From Nonomuraea montanisoli (GTDB lineage Bacteria; Actinomycetota; Actinomycetes; Streptosporangiales; Streptosporangiaceae), in the NCBI RefSeq assembly GCF_013363975.1, contig NZ_JABWGN010000009.1:310001-374000 (forward strand): a stretch of 64,000 nucleotides of DNA, given 5' to 3'. The position numbers were made by a program, and so were the translations under genes. This document shows, one piece after another, positions 27,237 to 36,075 of this stretch. The notes under the pieces are model-generated. The model was given only the letters and a program-made list of their open reading frames with translations. It did not search any database and had not been told where the DNA came from. How positions within the stretch are numbered: the first letter of the stretch is position 1; each line of letters begins with the position of its first letter.

Positions 27237-28351
27237 CGATGCGGCTGCGCCATCCGGACGGCTCGACCGTGCACCTGGCCTACTGCACCAACGTGCACCC
27301 CGCCGAGGATCTCCCCGGCATCCATGGACAGCTCTCAGGCATCGCGGCGCGGGTCAGGAAACTGCTCGGCGCCGAACGCCTCGGTCTCGGCCTGTGGCTG
27401 TCGCAGCACGCCGCCGCGGACCTGCTCGCCCGGCCCGGCGAGCTCGCCGGTCTGCGTGATCGGCTGGCCGTGCTCGGGATGGAGGTCGTCACTCTCAACG
27501 GGTTCCCGTACCGCGGCTTCCACGAGGAGATCGTGAAGTACCGCGTCTACACCCCTGACTGGGCCGACGCGGAGCGGCTGCGCCACACCCTGGGGCTCGC
27601 CGAGATCCTGGCCGCGCTGCTGCCCGACGACCTCACCGAGGGAACGATCTCCACGCTGCCCCTCGCCTGGAGGACCGGCTGGACGGCGCAGAAGGCGGCG
27701 GCGGTCGCGGCCAACCTCGGCCTCGTCGCCCGCGGACTGCGCGAGCTGGCCGAGCGGACCGGCAAGACGATCCGGCTTGGCTTCGAACCAGAGCCGGGCT
27801 GCATCGTCGAAACCACTGCGCAGGCCACGCGCCTGCTCGCCGACGCCGACCGCGACCACCTCGGCGTATGCCTGGACGCCTGCCACCTGGCCGTGGGTTT
27901 CGAGGAAGCCGCCGCGGCGGCCGGGCTCGGGCTCCCCATCGTCAAGCTCCAGGCATCGTGCGCCCTGGAGGCGCCGCCCGGCACCCAGGACGCGCTGAAG
28001 GCGTTCGACGAGCCGCGCTTCCTGCACCAGACGCGCTCGCGGAGCGGATTCACCGACGATCTGGGCGAGGCGCTGGCCGGCGGCCTGCCCGTGGGGGAGC
28101 GCTGGCGGGTGCACTTCCACGTGCCGCTGCACGCCGCACCACCGCCACCGCTCCGCACCACCGCGCCCCACCTGCGGGAGCTCCTGGACGCCCTGCTCGG
28201 CGGGCCCGCCCCGCTCACCCGGCACATCGAGGTGGAGACCTACACCTGGAACGTGCTCCCCGGCGCGCCGCCGGACCTCGCCGAAGGCATCGCCGCCGAA
28301 CTCGACTGGACCCGGCGGCAGCTCGCCGCGCTCGGGCTGAAGGAGCTGTGA
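27233..28351 (+). CDS. eboE: EboE metabolite-traffic protein, TIM-barrel
   Basis: 372 residues from ATG 27233 (ATGA overlap). Begins with the characteristic AYCTNVHPAEDL segment and includes LNGFPYRGFH, Glu in GFEPEPGCIVE, Asp in VCLDACH and the late HIEVETYTWNVLP motif seen in EboE. Xylose-isomerase-like fold with probable metal site. In cyanobacteria EBO genes are needed for export of scytonemin monomers to the periplasm; the actinobacterial substrate is unknown. Confidence 0.88.
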   Translation: MTMRLRHPDGSTVHLAYCTNVHPAEDLPGIHGQLSGIAARVRKLLGAERLGLGLWLSQHAAADLLARPGELAGLRDRLAVLGMEVVTLNGFPYRGFHEEIVKYRVYTPDWADAERLRHTLGLAEILAALLPDDLTEGTISTLPLAWRTGWTAQKAAAVAANLGLVARGLRELAERTGKTIRLGFEPEPGCIVETTAQATRLLADADRDHLGVCLDACHLAVGFEEAAAAAGLGLPIVKLQASCALEAPPGTQDALKAFDEPRFLHQTRSRSGFTDDLGEALAGGLPVGERWRVHFHVPLHAAPPPPLRTTAPHLRELLDALLGGPAPLTRHIEVETYTWNVLPGAPPDLAEGIAAELDWTRRQLAALGLKEL

Positions 28352-29676
28352 TGGCGCCACTGGTCGTGATCAACGTCGTCGGGCTCACCCCGCGCCTGCT
28401 GGCGCACATGCCCAACGTGGCGAGGGTGGGCCGGGCCGCCCGCCTGCGCCCGGTCCTGCCGGCCGTCACCTGCTCGATGCAGGCCACACTGCTCACCGGC
28501 ACACCGCCACGTGAGCACGGCATCGTGGGCAACGGCTGGTACTTCCGCGACCTCGGCGAGGTGCTCCTGTGGCGTCAGCACAACGCGCTCATCCAGGGCG
28601 ACCAGCTGTGGAGCGCCGTGCCCGGCCTGCGCACCGCCAACGTGTGCTGGTGGTACGCGATGGGTGCCGCGACCGACCTGCTCGTCACCCCGCGCCCCAT
28701 CTACCACGCCGACGGCCGCAAGTCGCCCGACTGCTACACCCGCCCGCCCTCGCTCCACGACGACCTGGAGGCCGCTCTCGGCCCGTTCCCCCTGTTCACC
28801 TACTGGGGGCCGAACGCCGGGATCGCCTCATCGCGGTGGATCATCGCCGCCGCCCGCCGCATCCTCTCCCGCGAACGGCCCGACCTGCTGCTCGTCTACG
28901 TCCCGCACCTCGACTACGACCTGCAACGGCACGGCCCCGACGGCCCTGAGGCGATCGCCGCGGCACGCGCCGTCGACGCCGCGCTGGCCCCGCTCCTCCA
29001 GGAGGACGCCGAGGTGGTGGTGCTGTCGGAGTACGGCATCACGCCGGCCTCGCGCCCGGTGGACATCAACCGCGCGCTCCGCGGCGCGGGCCTGCTGGAG
29101 GTCCACACCCAGGCCGGGATGGAGTACCTCGACCCGTGGACCTCCCGTGCCTTCGCCGTCGCCGACCACCAGGTGGCCCACGTGTACGTACGTGATCCCG
29201 CCGACCTCGATCGCGCGCGCGACGTCATCGCCGCCCTGCCCGGCGTGGAAGAGGTGCTCGACCGGACGGGCAAGGCGAAGTACGGCCTCGACCACGAACG
29301 CGCGGGGGAGCTCGTCGCCGTGGCCGAGCCCGACGCCTGGTTCACCTACTACTACTGGCTCTCCGACGACCGGGCCCCGGACTTCGCGCGGCTGGTGGAC
29401 ATCCACCGCAAGCCCGGCTACGACCCCGCCGAGCTGTTCATGGATCCCCGGGACCCCTTCGTCAAGCTCCGCGCCGCCGCTGCGCTGGCCAGGAAGAAGC
29501 TGGGTTTCCGGTACACGATGTCCGTCGTGCCGCTGGACCCCTCGCCGGTGCGCGGCAGCCACGGCCGCCTCCCCGACGATCCGGCCGACGGCCCCGTCCT
29601 CATCGGCCCGTTCGACGGCGACGCCTATGCGGCGACCGAGGTCAAGGGCCTTCTCACCGCCCTCATCCGCCGGTGA
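28351..29676 (+). CDS. eboF: Alkaline-phosphatase/nucleotide-pyrophosphatase family protein (EboF)
   Basis: 441 residues; ATG 28351 overlaps the previous TGA by one base. Type I phosphodiesterase/alkaline phosphatase fold: early INVVGL metal site, nucleophile region VTCSMQATLLTG, HLDYDLQRHGP and EYGITP metal-binding segments and late ADHQVAHVY. No signal peptide, so probably cytoplasmic or membrane-surface. Last gene of the operon. Likely hydrolyses a phosphate or phosphodiester in the EBO intermediate. Confidence 0.87.
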   Translation: MAPLVVINVVGLTPRLLAHMPNVARVGRAARLRPVLPAVTCSMQATLLTGTPPREHGIVGNGWYFRDLGEVLLWRQHNALIQGDQLWSAVPGLRTANVCWWYAMGAATDLLVTPRPIYHADGRKSPDCYTRPPSLHDDLEAALGPFPLFTYWGPNAGIASSRWIIAAARRILSRERPDLLLVYVPHLDYDLQRHGPDGPEAIAAARAVDAALAPLLQEDAEVVVLSEYGITPASRPVDINRALRGAGLLEVHTQAGMEYLDPWTSRAFAVADHQVAHVYVRDPADLDRARDVIAALPGVEEVLDRTGKAKYGLDHERAGELVAVAEPDAWFTYYYWLSDDRAPDFARLVDIHRKPGYDPAELFMDPRDPFVKLRAAAALARKKLGFRYTMSVVPLDPSPVRGSHGRLPDDPADGPVLIGPFDGDAYAATEVKGLLTALIRR

Positions 29677-29775
29677 GCGCACTCGACCCCGAGTTGTCCG
29701 CCTCGCAACGCGGTTCCGCGGTGGCGGGCGGCGTCCACGAAGAACGCGCGGAGGTTCGTGATCAGGTGAGCGGCG

Positions 29776-29931
29776 GAGTCCACCATCGAGGACGCCCCTG
29801 ACCCGACGTCCGCACCTTCCGGACCGTCCACTCCGTCGTCCCGTGACCCGCAGCCCTACCTTTGCGCGGTCGTCCGGAACACGGCCTACGCCTGGGCGCG
29901 CAGTGAGGGGCGGAACGTGCTCACGCGCTTA
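29776..29931 (+). pseudogene. Remnant of ECF sigma factor region 2
   Basis: Frame beginning GAG 29776 reads through DPQPYLCAVVRNTAYAWAR (about 29845-29901), a close match to the RPYLYAVVRNTAVEWAR segment of the intact sigma factor at 13439. No start, no region 4 and no ricin part follow; beyond 29931 the sequence no longer resembles a sigma factor. It lies in the 590-base gap between EboF and the CUT1 operon, suggesting decay after insertion or deletion. Confidence 0.6.
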
Positions 29932-30064
29932 CCTCGCGGCTCGCACCACCACGATCACGGCGCACGAGTGATCATCGTTTCGCCGACCTCGGTCAACAGG
30001 TGGCCCGTACCCAGGAGCATGATGGTCCGGTCGAGCCGAAGTGAGGGCCCAGTGGACATGCTCA

Positions 30065-30270
30065 CCGCCTCTTGCGCACTGGCAATCTATGCGCTTAAGT
30101 GGTCTCCACAATTTCCGTATCTAAGCGCTTAAATGAACGTGTTCATGGGAGCCCGCGGCGTCGGGGGAGTGATTGGCGTGCGCTCGCACGCAGTTCTCGC
30201 CGCAGACGCCTGTCCAGATACGACGCCGTGATCCACGAGGTGGACGGCTCCACGAAAGGAAACAGCGATG
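30065..30270 (+). repeat. Promoter/leader repeat copy A (inverted relative to 36076-36280)
   Basis: 206 bases ending at the ATG of the sugar-binding protein. It aligns with the minus strand of 36076-36280: the first 36 bases differ at two positions, the promoter and both operators are kept, and scattered blocks (GGGAGCCCG, ACGACGCCGTGA, CCACGAA) continue to the start codon. Confidence 0.85.
30087..30132 (+). promoter_or_regulatory. LacI-type operators and promoter of CUT1 operon
   Basis: Two near-palindromes, CTATGCGCTTAAG (30087-30099) and CTAAGCGCTTAA (30121-30132), 34 bases apart centre to centre. A TTAAGT (-35, 30095-30100), 17-base spacer and TATCTA (-10, 30118-30123) lie across them. 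The core TAAGCGCTTA fits LacI-family sites, and the same pair occurs before the GH1 gene. The operators overlap both promoter boxes, so repression is expected. Confidence 0.7.
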
Positions 30271-31542
30271 AGTCGGACGAAGATCGCCGGACTGGCCGTC
30301 GTGACGGCTGCCGCGCTGGCACTGACCGCCTGCGGAAGGGGGAGTACGACCTCCTCGTCGGACCCGGTGGGATCGGCGCTCTCGTCGGGACCGGCCAAGG
30401 GCACCATCACCATGTGGGCGCAGGGCGCGGAGGGCGCGGCTCTTCCCTCGCTCGTGAAGGAGTTCGAGGCGGCCAATCCCGGGGTGAAGGTCAACATCAC
30501 GGCCATCCCCTGGGACGCCGCCCACAACAAGTACCAGACCGCGATCTCCGGCGGGACCACGCCGGACGTGGCCCAGATGGGCACCACATGGATGGCGGAC
30601 TTCTCCACCGCCTTCGACCCGACTCCGAAACAGGTCGACACCAGTGGCTTCTTCGAGGGGGCGAAGGCCGCCACCATGATCAATGGCGCGTCGCTCGGTG
30701 TTCCCTGGTACGTGGACACCAACGTCATCTACTACCGCACCGACCTCGCCGCCAAGGCGGGCTACACCTCACCCCCCACCAACTGGGCGGACCTGAAGGC
30801 GATGGCCAAGGCGATGCAGGAAAAGGCCGGCGCCAAGTGGGGAATGGCGCTGACTCCCGGAGGAGCCGACTCCTTCCAGCTCACCTTGCCGTTCATCTGG
30901 TCCAACGGCGCTTCGCTGATGAACGCCGACGGTACGAAGTGGACGTTCGACACGCCGGAGATGGCCGGCGCGCTGAAGTACTACCAGAGCTTCTTCACCG
31001 AGGGCATCTCCGACAAGAACCTCTCGACCGCCGCCGGCGCCAAGGAGTCGGCGTTCGTGAGCGGCGCCACGCCCATGCTCGTCAACGGACCGTTCGAGAT
31101 CGGCCAGCTCAATCAGGCCGGCGGCGCCGACTTCGACAAGAAGTACGGCGTCATGCGGTTCCCGAAGCAGAAGAGCTCGACCTCCTTCGTCGGCGGTTCC
31201 GCCCTGGTCGTGTTCAAGAAGTCCAAGAATCGCGACGCCGCGTGGAAGCTGATCCAGTGGCTCTCCAAGGCCGATGTCCAGGCCAAGTGGCAGAAGATGG
31301 TGGGCGATCTCCCCGCCGTCCAAGCGGCTTGGAACGATCCGGCACTGGCGGGTGACGAGAAGCTGTCGGTGTTCAAGGAGCAGCTTCAGGACGTCAAGTC
31401 CCCGCCGGCCAACACCTCATGGACTCAGGTCGGCGCCGCCGCGGACACCATGCTTGAGCAGATCGTGAAGGCGGGTACGGATCCCGCCGCCGCGCTCAAG
31501 GACCTGCAGGCCAAGGCCGACTCGATCGGTACGGGAGGCTGA
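30268..31542 (+). CDS. CUT1 sugar-binding lipoprotein
   Basis: 424 residues; ATG 30268 after AAAGGA. Lipoprotein signal with lipobox LTAC (Cys near residue 22) and a Ser-rich tether. Extracellular solute-binding protein family 1, with the FEAANPGVKV and YPXGDXXW-like landmarks of oligosaccharide binders. First gene of a three-gene importer under two LacI-type operators. The linked GH1 copies suggest beta-glucosides or cello-/laminari-oligosaccharides as ligand (inference). Confidence 0.92.
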   Translation: MSRTKIAGLAVVTAAALALTACGRGSTTSSSDPVGSALSSGPAKGTITMWAQGAEGAALPSLVKEFEAANPGVKVNITAIPWDAAHNKYQTAISGGTTPDVAQMGTTWMADFSTAFDPTPKQVDTSGFFEGAKAATMINGASLGVPWYVDTNVIYYRTDLAAKAGYTSPPTNWADLKAMAKAMQEKAGAKWGMALTPGGADSFQLTLPFIWSNGASLMNADGTKWTFDTPEMAGALKYYQSFFTEGISDKNLSTAAGAKESAFVSGATPMLVNGPFEIGQLNQAGGADFDKKYGVMRFPKQKSSTSFVGGSALVVFKKSKNRDAAWKLIQWLSKADVQAKWQKMVGDLPAVQAAWNDPALAGDEKLSVFKEQLQDVKSPPANTSWTQVGAAADTMLEQIVKAGTDPAAALKDLQAKADSIGTGG

Positions 31543-31544
31543 AC

Positions 31545-32459
31545 ATGGTCACCGCGACCCGCCTCGCGACCGGGCCCGTCAGGGCGCGGCGGCACAAGCA
31601 GACACTGACCGCGTGGATGTTCGCGTTGCCGTTCGTGCTCATCTTCGGTGTCTTCATGCTGCTCCCGCTCCTGTCATCGCTGGCGATGTCGTTCACCGAT
31701 TTCAGGAGCAGCGATGTGCAGACTCCGCTGGCCGTGGGCTTCGTCGGTCTCGACCAGTACCGTGCGCTGTTCGGTGACCCGCTGTTCCTCCGGTCCATGG
31801 TCAACACCGGGTATTTCGTTCTGGTCGGCATCCCGCTGACCATGGTCGTCGCCCTGACCTTGGCAGTCGCGCTCAACAGCGGCATCACCCGGTTCCGCAC
31901 CGCCTTCCGGGTGGGCTTCTACACACCGGTCGTCACCAGCATCGTCGCGGTCGCCGTCGTGTGGCGGTTCATCCTGCAACCCGATGGGTTGCTCAACGAT
32001 CTGCTGAAAGCGATGGGTGTCGACGGCCCGGACTGGCTCAACAGCACCAGTTGGTCGATGCCGGCGCTGATCCTGGTCGCGGTGTGGCGGAACATGGGGA
32101 CGTTGATGGTGATTTTCCTCGCGGGACTGCAAGCCGTTCCGGTCGAGGCCCAGGAAGCGGCCATGACCGACGGGGCGAACGCCTGGCAACGGTTCTTCAG
32201 GATCACCCTGCCGATTCTGCGACCCACTCTTCTGCTCGGCGCGGTGCTGTTGTCCGTCGCGTATCTGCAGCTCTTCGAGGAGTCCTTCGTCATGACCAAG
32301 GGCGGCCCGTTGAACTCGACGCTGTCGGTGACGTACTTCACGTACAACCAGTTCGGCTTCGGCAAATACGGATATGCGTCGGCAGCCAGCTACATCCTTT
32401 TCGTGGGCATCGTCCTGGTCAGCCTGGTGCAGTTCCGGGCCCTGCGGTCGAGGGTGTGA
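31545..32459 (+). CDS. CUT1 sugar ABC permease (MalF-like)
   Basis: 304 residues, six predicted TM helices and the EAA loop EAQEAAMTDGANAWQRFFRITLPIL that contacts the ATPase. Begins two bases after the binding-protein stop. No ATPase gene is in the operon, as usual for actinobacterial CUT1 systems that share a common MsiK-type ATPase. Confidence 0.93.
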   Translation: MVTATRLATGPVRARRHKQTLTAWMFALPFVLIFGVFMLLPLLSSLAMSFTDFRSSDVQTPLAVGFVGLDQYRALFGDPLFLRSMVNTGYFVLVGIPLTMVVALTLAVALNSGITRFRTAFRVGFYTPVVTSIVAVAVVWRFILQPDGLLNDLLKAMGVDGPDWLNSTSWSMPALILVAVWRNMGTLMVIFLAGLQAVPVEAQEAAMTDGANAWQRFFRITLPILRPTLLLGAVLLSVAYLQLFEESFVMTKGGPLNSTLSVTYFTYNQFGFGKYGYASAASYILFVGIVLVSLVQFRALRSRV

Positions 32460-33361
32460 CCGGGGCCATGCAGATCTTGCGAAATCTCCTTCCCGTCACA
32501 TCTTTGACGCGGCGGCGCGCGAACAGCTCCAGCAGCACCTCCGGGTGGCCTGTTCGCCGGCTGTGGACCTACACGTGGCTCACGGCGGCCGTGGCGATGA
32601 CGCTGCTGCCGTTCGCCTGGATGCTGCTCGGCTCCTTCAAGACGCAGGGCGAGATCCTGCACAGCCCCAACGGCTGGCTGCCTCATTCGCCGACACTGGG
32701 CAACTACAGGATGTGGTTCGGCCAGCTTCAGATCGGGGCCTATTTCGTCAACAGCGTCATCGTCGCCGTGCTCACGGTGCTCGGCAATCTGGCGTTCTGC
32801 TCCATGGTCGGGTATGCCCTCGCGAAGATGGACTTCCCAGGCAAGCGCCTTCTGTTCCTCATGGTCATGGCCACCCTCATGGTTCCCGGCGTGGTGACGT
32901 TCGTGCCGCTGTTCGTCCTGGTCACCAAGCTCGGGCTGGTGAACACCTATCCGGCCCTCATCCTGCCGTTCCTGACCTCGCCGCTGGGTGTGTTCCTGAT
33001 GCGCCAGTTCATGCAGGAAATCCCGGACTCGCTCCTCGAAGCGGCTTACATCGACGGCGCCGGCACGGTGCGGGTGTTCCGCAGCATCGTCCTCCCCCTG
33101 TGCAAGCCGCCACTGGCGACCCTGGCGATCCTGACGTTCCTCGGTTCCTGGAACAACTTCCTCTGGCCCCTGGTCGCGGCGCAGAGCCAGGACAAGTACA
33201 CGCTGCCCGTCGCGTTGTCCCTGTACTCCACCGGCCAGAACGCCACCGACTACGGGTTGCTCCTTGCCGGGGCGGTCCTGGTCATCACTCCCATCGTCGC
33301 CTTGTTCGTCTGCCTGCAGCGCTTCTTCACCCAGAGCATCGCCTCCACCGGGATCAAATGA
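32456..33361 (+). CDS. CUT1 sugar ABC permease (MalG-like)
   Basis: About 301 residues, six TM helices; EAA loop LLEAAYIDGAGTVRVFRSIVLP. GTG 32456 overlaps the upstream TGA (GTGA) and is chosen; ATG 32468 is equally possible, as neither has a good Shine-Dalgarno. Pairs with the MalF-like protein. Immediately followed by the remains of a GH1 gene, so the ancestral operon was binding protein-permease-permease-glucosidase. Confidence 0.92.
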   Translation: MTGAMQILRNLLPVTSLTRRRANSSSSTSGWPVRRLWTYTWLTAAVAMTLLPFAWMLLGSFKTQGEILHSPNGWLPHSPTLGNYRMWFGQLQIGAYFVNSVIVAVLTVLGNLAFCSMVGYALAKMDFPGKRLLFLMVMATLMVPGVVTFVPLFVLVTKLGLVNTYPALILPFLTSPLGVFLMRQFMQEIPDSLLEAAYIDGAGTVRVFRSIVLPLCKPPLATLAILTFLGSWNNFLWPLVAAQSQDKYTLPVALSLYSTGQNATDYGLLLAGAVLVITPIVALFVCLQRFFTQSIASTGIK

Positions 33362-33405
33362 CGGCACACGTCGGCCGTCTCTCTACTCCGAGGAGACACC
33401 GCGCC

Positions 33406-33640
33406 ATGACCGACGCAACCATGGATTATCCCGAGAGCTTCCTGTAGGTTGCGGCAACCGCCAGGTGGCGCGGATCGTCTCCGAGGGGGCGAGTGGGTGT
33501 GCACGATCAACGGTCCAACATCATGGTGGTGAACCGTGCCCTGGTGGAGGTGCACCGCCGATCCCGCGAGGTGTTCAGCTCCGTGCCGGCGATCGAGTCC
33601 GGGTGGGCGGTGGCGACGCAAGCGACCTTCACACGCACTG
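33406..33640 (+). pseudogene. GH1 beta-glucosidase pseudogene
   Basis: An ATG after GAGGAG starts MTDATMDYPESFL, aligning with the PADFLWGAATA start of the intact GH1 at 35876. The Trp codon of LWG is TAG here, yet AATA follows in frame. After a large deletion, EWVCTIN (from about 33489) matches the acid/base region, whose Glu is gone. A later frame gives SSVPAIESGWAVATQA, matching SSVPGVKSGWAVATQA of the intact enzyme. There are at least one nonsense codon, one deletion of over 100 codons and one frameshift. It occupies most of the 318 bases between permease and HIT gene. Confidence 0.85.
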
Positions 33641-33679
33641 TGAATGGTCTGACCAACCGACCAGGAAGCCTGCTCCAGG

Positions 33680-34180
33680 CTAGGCGTCCAGGGCAGCCCT
33701 TATTCTTGCGGCCAGAGCAGCTGCTTCCTCGGGCGTGTGCTCGACGACCCCGTTCTCCGCCATGAGCGCGTGGTACTGCTGCTGTTCATAGGGGACGCCA
33801 GGCGGCAGGGCGGCGATGTGCCAATGCAGGTGGGCGTTTCCCTGCTGACTGCCCAAGGACAGCAGGTACGTACGCTCGCAGGGCACGCTTGCCTCCAGGG
33901 CGAGAGCTACTCGACGCACCACCCGCATCACCGCAATGAACTGGTCCTCGTCAAGATCTCGCACGACATGCTCGACGTGGGCCTTTGGCGCCACAAGGAC
34001 ATATCCAGGCAGAGCCGCGAAGCGAGCGAGAAACCCGATGTGGTTGCCGTCGTCGTAGACGATCTCTTCCGGCTGACTGGGATCTCTGCTGACGATCGCG
34101 CAAATGAAGCACGGCCCGGTCCGGGAGCGACGGCTGTAGCTTTCCACATCAAACGGCACGCGCTTGATCGGGCCGGTCAT
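33680..34180 (-). CDS. HIT-family (histidine triad) protein
   Basis: 166 residues from ATG 34180, four bases after AGGAG; an upstream in-frame ATG at 34222 has no ribosome-binding site. Zinc-type CFIC near residues 23-26 (C-x-x-C) and the catalytic triad NAHLHWHIAAL. HIT proteins hydrolyse nucleotide-phosphate bonds (Ap4A, AMP-lysine type). It appears unrelated to the sugar locus around it, and base composition here is lower in GC than neighbours, consistent with insertion of foreign DNA between the two operon copies. Confidence 0.88.
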   Translation of the reverse strand: MTGPIKRVPFDVESYSRRSRTGPCFICAIVSRDPSQPEEIVYDDGNHIGFLARFAALPGYVLVAPKAHVEHVVRDLDEDQFIAVMRVVRRVALALEASVPCERTYLLSLGSQQGNAHLHWHIAALPPGVPYEQQQYHALMAENGVVEHTPEEAAALAARIRAALDA

Positions 34181-34577
34181 CACACTCCTCGTGGAACGCG
34201 AGGTCTTCATGTGATTGATCATCTTAGGCGTCGAGAAGGTAAAGCACTCCCCGGGGTCCAGCGGCTTCTATGACCACTTACCAGCATTTCTCCTGACCGT
34301 CAGACCAGATCACAGTGGCCATCCACCAGGAAATCTTCTTGTGCGCTCACAGTCACCTACGGACCAGCCGATGGTTCCCGCTCGGCGAGGGCCCTGCCCG
34401 CCATGTCCACGTCCCAGGCGCCCGGCGCAGCGGAAAGGGGCGCCGACACACCCACCGGCACCCGCCGCTCCGCCGAGTTCGCGCAGGTAGCGGTGAAGGC
34501 ACGTGGGGAGGCGAACTGCGTGGTCAGGTCGAAGGCGTGCGTGCACGTCCCCGGTGGTCCGGGTGTCGTTCCTCGGC

Positions 34578-34656
34578 AGCCCGGACCGGGTTCTGGCCGA
34601 CAATGCCTACTCTGGCAGAGTCGGCCGCACGTATCTGCGCCGGTGTGGGATCAAGG
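34578..34656 (+). mobile_element. IS5-type transposase remnant
   Basis: Reads SPDRVLADNAYSGRVGRT and onward to LRRCGIKA, matching the DRVLADKAYSSR...LRRRGIKA region of IS5/IS427-like transposases. Neither ends nor the rest of the gene were found. The remaining gap (34181-34577) shows nothing recognisable. Marks a past transposition beside the 3' end of GH1. Confidence 0.6.
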
Positions 34657-34679
34657 CCGGAGCCGGCTGGATGTCGATC

Positions 34680-35876
34680 TCATGCACGACCTTCGTCAGA
34701 ACGTACGTCCAGCCTGCCGTTTCTGGCGACTTCCCCCAGCCAGCGGGCGCTGGGCTTCACTGTCCGCCGGAAGCTCGTCCGATCGACCGCGATGAGGCCG
34801 AACGTGGGTCGGAAGCTGCCCCATTCGTAGTTGTCCAGAGCGGACCAGTGCAGGTATCCGCGCAGGTCGATGCCGTCCGTGAGGCACTCGTGGAGGGCTG
34901 CGAGCGAGTCGGCGGTGTAGTCGATCCGGCGCCGGTCGTCGGCGGTGGCGATGCCGTTCTCAGTGACCAGGACCGGAGTCGGCTGCGCATATCGCCAGGC
35001 GCTCCGGACGCCGAACGCCGCGGCTTCGGGGAAGTACTCCCATCCGGTGAGCGTCTTCTCCACGTCCGGGGCCGGGCCCCGAGGCCCTTCCGGTCCGATG
35101 AAGGTCCGGGTGTATGCCTGCACGCCGACGAAGTCATCACCTTTGGCCAGTTCGAGGAAGTGCTCGTCGCGGGGGTACCCGTAGTCGCGCCAGACGCTCT
35201 CGCATCCGGGCTCGACGTGGTAGGCCTGCGTCGCGACGGCCCATCCGGACTTGACCCCAGGTACCGATGACAGGATCGACCGGCTCGCCTGATGGGCTTT
35301 GAACAGCTGCTCGGTGAGAAACGCTCCGGACGCGACGCCTGCTCGCTTGAGGGGGTTGACGCCTGTGCCGCCCGGATAGGCGATTCCGTTGGGTTCGTTG
35401 ATGGTGCAGACCCATTCCACCCCGTCCGCGACAACGGGAAGCACCGCTTCGGTGTATCGCGCGAACAAGTCCGGCATGCTGCGGCTCCCCCATGCCCCCA
35501 GAGCCTCCACCCAGCGGGGCACGGTGAAATGATGCAGGGTGACCATGGGAGTGAGTCCGGCGTCGTGACAGGCGTCCACCATCCGCCGGTAGTGATCGAC
35601 TGCGGCGCGGGAGACGAAGCCCTGCTCAGGCTCTATTCGAGCCCATTCGATGCTGAACCGATAGGTGTTCAGCCCCAGACCGGCAAGCAGGCCGATGTCC
35701 TCCCGATACCGGTGGTAGCTGTCACAGGCGTCGCCGCTGGGTTCTTCCAGGTCGGTCTCCGGGTGGTGCTCCCGGTGCCACCAGTCGGAGTTGATGTTGT
35801 TTCCCTCGATCTGATGGGCGGCGGTGGCTGCACCCCAGAGGAAATCGGCAGGGAAGGAAAGACGGTGCGCGTTCAA
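34680..35876 (-). CDS. GH1 beta-glucosidase
   Basis: 398 residues, somewhat short for GH1 (~450). TTG 35876 lies five bases after AAGGA. N-terminal FLWGAATAAHQIEG, acid/base Glu161 in TINEPN and nucleophile Glu306 in VTENG are all present; the late LDNYEWG sugar-binding motif is also intact. No signal peptide, so it hydrolyses imported beta-glucosides in the cytoplasm. Lies on the opposite strand to the CUT1 operon but behind an inverted copy of the same promoter and operators, so both should respond to the same LacI protein. It is the functional partner of the pseudogene at 33406. Confidence 0.93.
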   Translation of the reverse strand: MNAHRLSFPADFLWGAATAAHQIEGNNINSDWWHREHHPETDLEEPSGDACDSYHRYREDIGLLAGLGLNTYRFSIEWARIEPEQGFVSRAAVDHYRRMVDACHDAGLTPMVTLHHFTVPRWVEALGAWGSRSMPDLFARYTEAVLPVVADGVEWVCTINEPNGIAYPGGTGVNPLKRAGVASGAFLTEQLFKAHQASRSILSSVPGVKSGWAVATQAYHVEPGCESVWRDYGYPRDEHFLELAKGDDFVGVQAYTRTFIGPEGPRGPAPDVEKTLTGWEYFPEAAAFGVRSAWRYAQPTPVLVTENGIATADDRRRIDYTADSLAALHECLTDGIDLRGYLHWSALDNYEWGSFRPTFGLIAVDRTSFRRTVKPSARWLGEVARNGRLDVRSDEGRA

Positions 35877-36075
35877 GTGAATCCTTCTGGAACGGAACGT
35901 GGCGGCAGCTCAAGGCAGGCTCCCGCCATGGTTGACGACTTCAGGCGACTGCTCGGCGGCTGCAGACCGGTCACGATGACCGGCGCCAGCGTGCGATCCT
36001 GCGTGGGTCGCCCGGTCTGTGATCAGCTCCATGGGCGGCGGCAACCCGTCCACAACGACGGGGCGCCTGCAGGAT

